The translations under genes were made by a program, and so were the position numbers. Below, in pieces: positions 60,981 through 64,000 of a DNA stretch of 64,000 nt. Under the pieces are notes generated by a model that did no database searches, was not told where the DNA came from, and saw nothing but the letters and a program-made list of their open reading frames with translations. Numbering within the stretch: position 1 is the first letter of the stretch; every line of letters starts with the position of its first letter. Origin of the DNA: Agromyces mediolanus. GTDB taxonomy: Bacteria > Actinomycetota > Actinomycetes > Actinomycetales > Microbacteriaceae. The stretch is taken from NCBI RefSeq assembly GCF_023715325.1, contig NZ_JAMBNX010000001.1, forward strand, positions 496,001 to 560,000, given 5' to 3'.

Positions 60981-62213
60981 ATGCCGAGACGCTCCGGCTT
61001 CGCCGCCCTCTGGGCCTCGCAGGCGACGTCCAACACCGCCGACGGCATCCTCGCGGCGGCCGCCCCGCTGCTCGTCGCCTCGATCACCCGCGATCCGGTC
61101 GTCGTCGCGGGCATGACCGTGGTGCAGTTCCTGCCCTGGCTGGTGTTCACGCTGCCGGCCGGCGCGCTCACCGATCGGATGGACCGGCGGAAGCTCCTCG
61201 TCGCCGGCAACCTCCTCCGCGCGCTCGGGTTCGCCCTGCTCGCCACGTCGGTCGCCGTGGGGTGGCAGAGCGTGTGGCTCCTCTACGCCGCGGTGTTCGT
61301 GGCCGGCACCGCCGAGACCATCGTCGACAACGCGGCGCTGACGGTGCCGCCGCGGCTCGTCCCGCGGGCGCAGCTCGAACGGGCGAACGGACGCCTCTTC
61401 GCGACCCAGTCGGTCGTGAACACCTTCGTCGGGCCGCCGATCGGCTCGTTCCTCATGGCCGTGGCGGCCACGCTCGCGTTCTTCACGAGCGCCGGCCTCT
61501 TCGCCGTCGCGGCCGCCGCCGCGCTCCTGCTCCCGCCGCTCCGGCCGACGGCGCACGCGTCGCACGCCGACACCGACGCCCCGCCTCCCGAACGGGCCTC
61601 CGTGCTCGCAGACATCGCCGCGGGCTGGGGCCACTTCTGGCGGCACCGGCTGCTGCGCCGGGTCGCGCTCATCTCGGCATCCTTCAACTTCTTCGGGACC
61701 GCGACGGGCGCGGTCCTCGTGCTCCTCGCGACCGGACCGCTCGGAGTGGCCGAGGCCTGGTACGGCCTGTTCATCGCCGTGCCGGCGGCCGGCGCCATCC
61801 TCGGCTCGCTCGTCGCGGAGCGCGTGATCCCACGGATCGGCGGCGGACCGGTGATGTGGGCCGCCGCGCTGGTGCCCGCGGCGAGCTTCGCGGTGCTCGG
61901 GCTGAGCACGAACCTCGTGCTCGCGCTGGTCGGCATGTTCCTGGCCGCCGTCGCGACCGCGTGCAACCAGATCGTCGTCTCGACGCTGCGGCAGGCGGCC
62001 GTGCCGGATGCGCTGCTCGGTCGGGTGACCGCGGCGTACCGGCTGATCGTGCTCGGCGCCGTGCCCTTCGGCGGCGTCGTGGGCGGGGTGCTGGCGAGCG
62101 CGTTCGGGCTGCAGCCCACCTTCGTGATCGCGGCGATCGGCCTCGCGCTCGCCGCGGTGCTGCTGATGCCGGGCGTGACGAGTGAGGCGCTGCGCCGGGC
62201 CGAGCTCGGCTGA
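60981..62213 (+). CDS. MFS transporter (MFS_3/enterobactin exporter-like)
   Basis: 410 aa with about twelve hydrophobic segments. The loop 2-3 motif PAGALTDRMDRRKLLV is the MFS signature (GxLxDRxGRR). The central cytoplasmic loop (about 190-215) is His/Ala/Pro-rich. Similar to drug and siderophore exporters. ATG at 60981. The divergent CGNR gene probably regulates it. Confidence 0.9.
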   Translation: MPRRSGFAALWASQATSNTADGILAAAAPLLVASITRDPVVVAGMTVVQFLPWLVFTLPAGALTDRMDRRKLLVAGNLLRALGFALLATSVAVGWQSVWLLYAAVFVAGTAETIVDNAALTVPPRLVPRAQLERANGRLFATQSVVNTFVGPPIGSFLMAVAATLAFFTSAGLFAVAAAAALLLPPLRPTAHASHADTDAPPPERASVLADIAAGWGHFWRHRLLRRVALISASFNFFGTATGAVLVLLATGPLGVAEAWYGLFIAVPAAGAILGSLVAERVIPRIGGGPVMWAAALVPAASFAVLGLSTNLVLALVGMFLAAVATACNQIVVSTLRQAAVPDALLGRVTAAYRLIVLGAVPFGGVVGGVLASAFGLQPTFVIAAIGLALAAVLLMPGVTSEALRRAELG

Positions 62214-62231
62214 GCGCCGACCGGCGGAACC

Positions 62232-62807
62232 TCAGCTCAGCGCGAGCTCCTCGCGCAGCCGCGGCTCGACGCGCCGCGTCGGGCGGAGGCCCGCCTTGTC
62301 GGCGTAGAACGCGCGGATCCGGTCCATGTCGGCTGACAGGTCGTCCCCGAGCGCGAACGTCGGCCCGAGGCCCGTCGTCATCGTGGTGCGGTCGACGAAG
62401 CCGAGGGTCACCGGCATCCCCGTCGCCTTCGCGATGCGAGCGAAGCCCGACTTCCAGAACTCGTGCGGCCCTCGGGTGCCGTCGGGCGTCACGACGAGCC
62501 CGAAGACCTTCCCGGCCCGGACCTCGGCGACGACCTCGTCGACGACGCGTGCGGGATCGGCGCGGTCCACCGGGATGCCGCCGAGGCGGCGCATGATCGG
62601 GCCGCGCCAGCCGGCGAACAGGCTCTTCTTACCGAGCCACCGCACGTCGATGCCGAGCCGCCAGGCGATGGCGAGCATGAGGACGAAGTCCCAGTTCGAG
62701 GTGTGCGGGGCGCCGATCAGCACGGTCGGCTGGGTGGGCGCGGGCGACCCGGTGAGCGTCCACCGGCTGCAGGCCCAGTAGACGCGGGAGACGAGTCGTC
62801 GAAGCAT
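62232..62807 (-). CDS. PlsC-like acyltransferase
   Basis: 191 aa 1-acyl-sn-glycerol-3-phosphate acyltransferase-type domain. The catalytic H(x4)D motif appears as HTSNWD, and the acceptor-binding motif as TPDGTRG in place of PEGTRS. No obvious membrane anchor apart from VLIGAP and LMLAIAWRL. Shorter than PlsC (~240 aa). ATG at 62807. The acyl acceptor is unknown. Convergent with the MFS gene. Confidence 0.86.
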   Translation of the reverse strand: MLRRLVSRVYWACSRWTLTGSPAPTQPTVLIGAPHTSNWDFVLMLAIAWRLGIDVRWLGKKSLFAGWRGPIMRRLGGIPVDRADPARVVDEVVAEVRAGKVFGLVVTPDGTRGPHEFWKSGFARIAKATGMPVTLGFVDRTTMTTGLGPTFALGDDLSADMDRIRAFYADKAGLRPTRRVEPRLREELALS

Positions 62808-62871
62808 TCACCCACGGTACGCGGGGCGGTATGCCGGCCCGCGCATACGCGACGATTCGTCGGGCCGGGCG

Positions 62872-63375
62872 CTACGTCGCGAGCTCCGGGAAGAGGGCGC
62901 GCAGGAGCGGATGACGCGGCCCGGCCGGGTCGCAGAGCTCGGCGAACAGGGCGCCGAGGTCGTCCGCGACGACCGTCGTCAGCTCGAACTCCGGCTCACC
63001 GCCATGCACGATCCGGCCGTCGGCACGGATCGCCAGATACTCGTAGTCGCCGCCCACGGCGAGGAGGACCGGCAGATGCTCGGTCCAGAACGCGGCCACC
63101 GCCGCGGCCTGCTCCGGATCGGCCGCGGCCTCGAGGCTGAGCGTCTCGAGCTCGTTCCAGGCGAACCCGGAGTCGGCGGTGCCGCGGTAGTCCTCGACCG
63201 AGAGGAACCAGGCCGTCTCGTCGGCGTTGGCGAGGCGGCTGAACGCGACAGTCCAGGCGCCGAAGGCAGCGGGGAAGCGGAGGAGCGAACGGGGGACGGG
63301 GCGCTGCTCGTCGAGCGGCGGCTCGAAGCCCCATCCGGCTCGGCGGAGGGCCTCGATCGTCGTGGCGGAATCCAT
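62872..63375 (-). CDS. Possible SMI1/KNR4 (SUKH) family protein
   Basis: 167 aa. FPAAFGAWTVAFSRLANADETAWFLSVEDYRG and LLAVGGDYEYLAIRADGRIVHGGEPEFELTTVVADDL resemble the SUKH fold (SMI1/KNR4: the 'sDgggdyy..l....G.I....' core). SUKH proteins are often immunity factors to polymorphic toxins, but no toxin gene is visible beside it. ATG at 63375. The family call is tentative. Confidence 0.65.
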   Translation of the reverse strand: MDSATTIEALRRAGWGFEPPLDEQRPVPRSLLRFPAAFGAWTVAFSRLANADETAWFLSVEDYRGTADSGFAWNELETLSLEAAADPEQAAAVAAFWTEHLPVLLAVGGDYEYLAIRADGRIVHGGEPEFELTTVVADDLGALFAELCDPAGPRHPLLRALFPELAT

Positions 63376-63469
63376 CGTGATCGACGATAGCGGGGTGGTC
63401 GCCGCCCGTCATCCCTCGCGAATCCGCGATCGCGTGCAAGACTCTCGCCCGACGGGACACAAACAGGGC

Positions 63470-64000
63470 GTGAAGCGCGCGAGCACCGACGAGATCGCCC
63501 CGGACGAAGGGGAGCCGATGCCCGAGGACCCGAGCGGTCGCCCCGAGCCGGGCGACGCCGAGGCGGGTCCGGCCGGGCCGGGCGCGGCCGGGCCGGGCGT
63601 GGCCGAGCCGGGAACGGCACAGCCGACCGCCGCGGCGAGGGCCGAAGAGCACCGCTGGTTCGAGGGGGTCGTGCGCGAGCACGCGGGGGCGCTCGTGCGC
63701 TACTTCGCCCGCCGAGGCCCGCGGCAGGACGCAGAAGACCTCGCCGCCGACGTCTTCGCGACGGCCTGGCGCCGCCGCGCGGACGTGCCCCGTGACGCGG
63801 TGCTGCCCTGGCTCTACCGCACGGCGGGGTTCACACTGGCGAACCATCGCCGCAAGCTCGTGGATCTGCCCGTCGAGACGGTTCCCGAGCGAGGGGCGGG
63901 TCCCGTGTCCGAGGACCCGGAACTGAGCCTGCTCTTCGACGCCGAGCTCCGCGGTGTGCTCGAGAGCGTCGGCGAGCGGGAGCGGCGCATCCTGCTGCTG
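63470..64000 (+). CDS. ECF-type RNA polymerase sigma factor (5' part, runs off window)
   Basis: 177 codons are open to the window end. A disordered Gly/Pro/Ala-rich N-terminus (about 1-60) is followed by sigma region 2: HAGALVRYFARRGPRQDAEDLAADVFATAWRR and DAVLPWLYRTAGFTLANHRRK, then the start of region 4 (LESVGERERRILLL). GTG 63470 gives the long form; ATG 63518, five bases after GAAGGGG, is an equally good start. No anti-sigma gene is visible before the cut. Confidence 0.85.
   Translation, partial: MKRASTDEIAPDEGEPMPEDPSGRPEPGDAEAGPAGPGAAGPGVAEPGTAQPTAAARAEEHRWFEGVVREHAGALVRYFARRGPRQDAEDLAADVFATAWRRRADVPRDAVLPWLYRTAGFTLANHRRKLVDLPVETVPERGAGPVSEDPELSLLFDAELRGVLESVGERERRILLL

Noticed and set aside
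62872-63375. SUKH-like protein as immunity gene of a toxin system
   Set aside because: No toxin, secretion or other immunity gene is adjacent in the window; the family match itself is tentative.

Overview
The window is high-GC DNA (roughly 70% G+C by eye) from an actinobacterium, most likely family Microbacteriaceae. The pointers are the isoprenyl transferase / TrhA / DUF4307 / greA / ilvA neighbourhood, the xseA-xseB-DUF4245-carbonic anhydrase-fumC run, a DUF6264-type protein with a 'PRYGEYAPPGWSWQPP' start, many GTG starts, 4-bp overlapping operons, and starts that look leaderless. The genus cannot be fixed from this sequence. I see no tRNA, rRNA, CRISPR array, transposase, integrase or phage gene.

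Region 1 (1-25 kb) looks accessory and catabolic. It opens with small-molecule enzymes (SDR, aldo/keto reductase, alpha/beta hydrolase, O-methyltransferase, TetR). Next comes an amine-utilisation locus: a YtcJ-like amidohydrolase, a MoaF-family protein, a copper/topaquinone amine oxidase, an APC permease, two SDRs, a branched-chain-type ABC importer (LivF, a LivM-LivG fusion, LivH, LivK), a SnoaL-like protein, a second MoaF-family protein and a FeaR-like AraC regulator. No aldehyde dehydrogenase is present in the window. The region closes with an N-terminally extended GAPDH, a thiolase and a 3-hydroxyacyl-CoA dehydrogenase-type SDR. Six copies of one palindrome family (34-48 bp), with covarying arms, sit just 3' of genes here and nowhere in the rest of the window.

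Region 2 (25-43 kb) is mostly core: a PadR/membrane-protein module, a YcaQ/AlkZ-type glycosylase, an AI-2E-type permease, ilvA, greA, DUF4307, TrhA, uppS, a class V aminotransferase fold protein, PIN-PhoH, a PPOX flavoprotein, a second PadR/membrane-protein module, fumC, beta-carbonic anhydrase, DUF4245, xseB and xseA. Gene ends here carry ordinary GC-rich hairpins.

Region 3 (43-64 kb) holds ispH, a TetR-controlled heterodimeric ABC exporter with one degenerate ATPase site, a sugar-phosphate block (class II aldolase and two tandem glpX-type phosphatases), rmuC, a DEDDh exonuclease, a methyltransferase, ychF, an AraC regulator, two VOC proteins, a decayed RibD_C fragment, a cation diffusion facilitator, a small lipoprotein, a CGNR regulator divergent from an MFS exporter, a PlsC-like acyltransferase, a possible SUKH protein, and the start of an ECF-type sigma factor that runs off the end.

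The most interesting leads are the covarying palindrome family; the amine oxidase locus with its 55-bp promoter repeats and paired MoaF proteins; two parallel leaderless PadR/membrane-protein modules with palindromes in their promoters; the tandem glpX pair; and enrichment of GGATGC/GCATCC.
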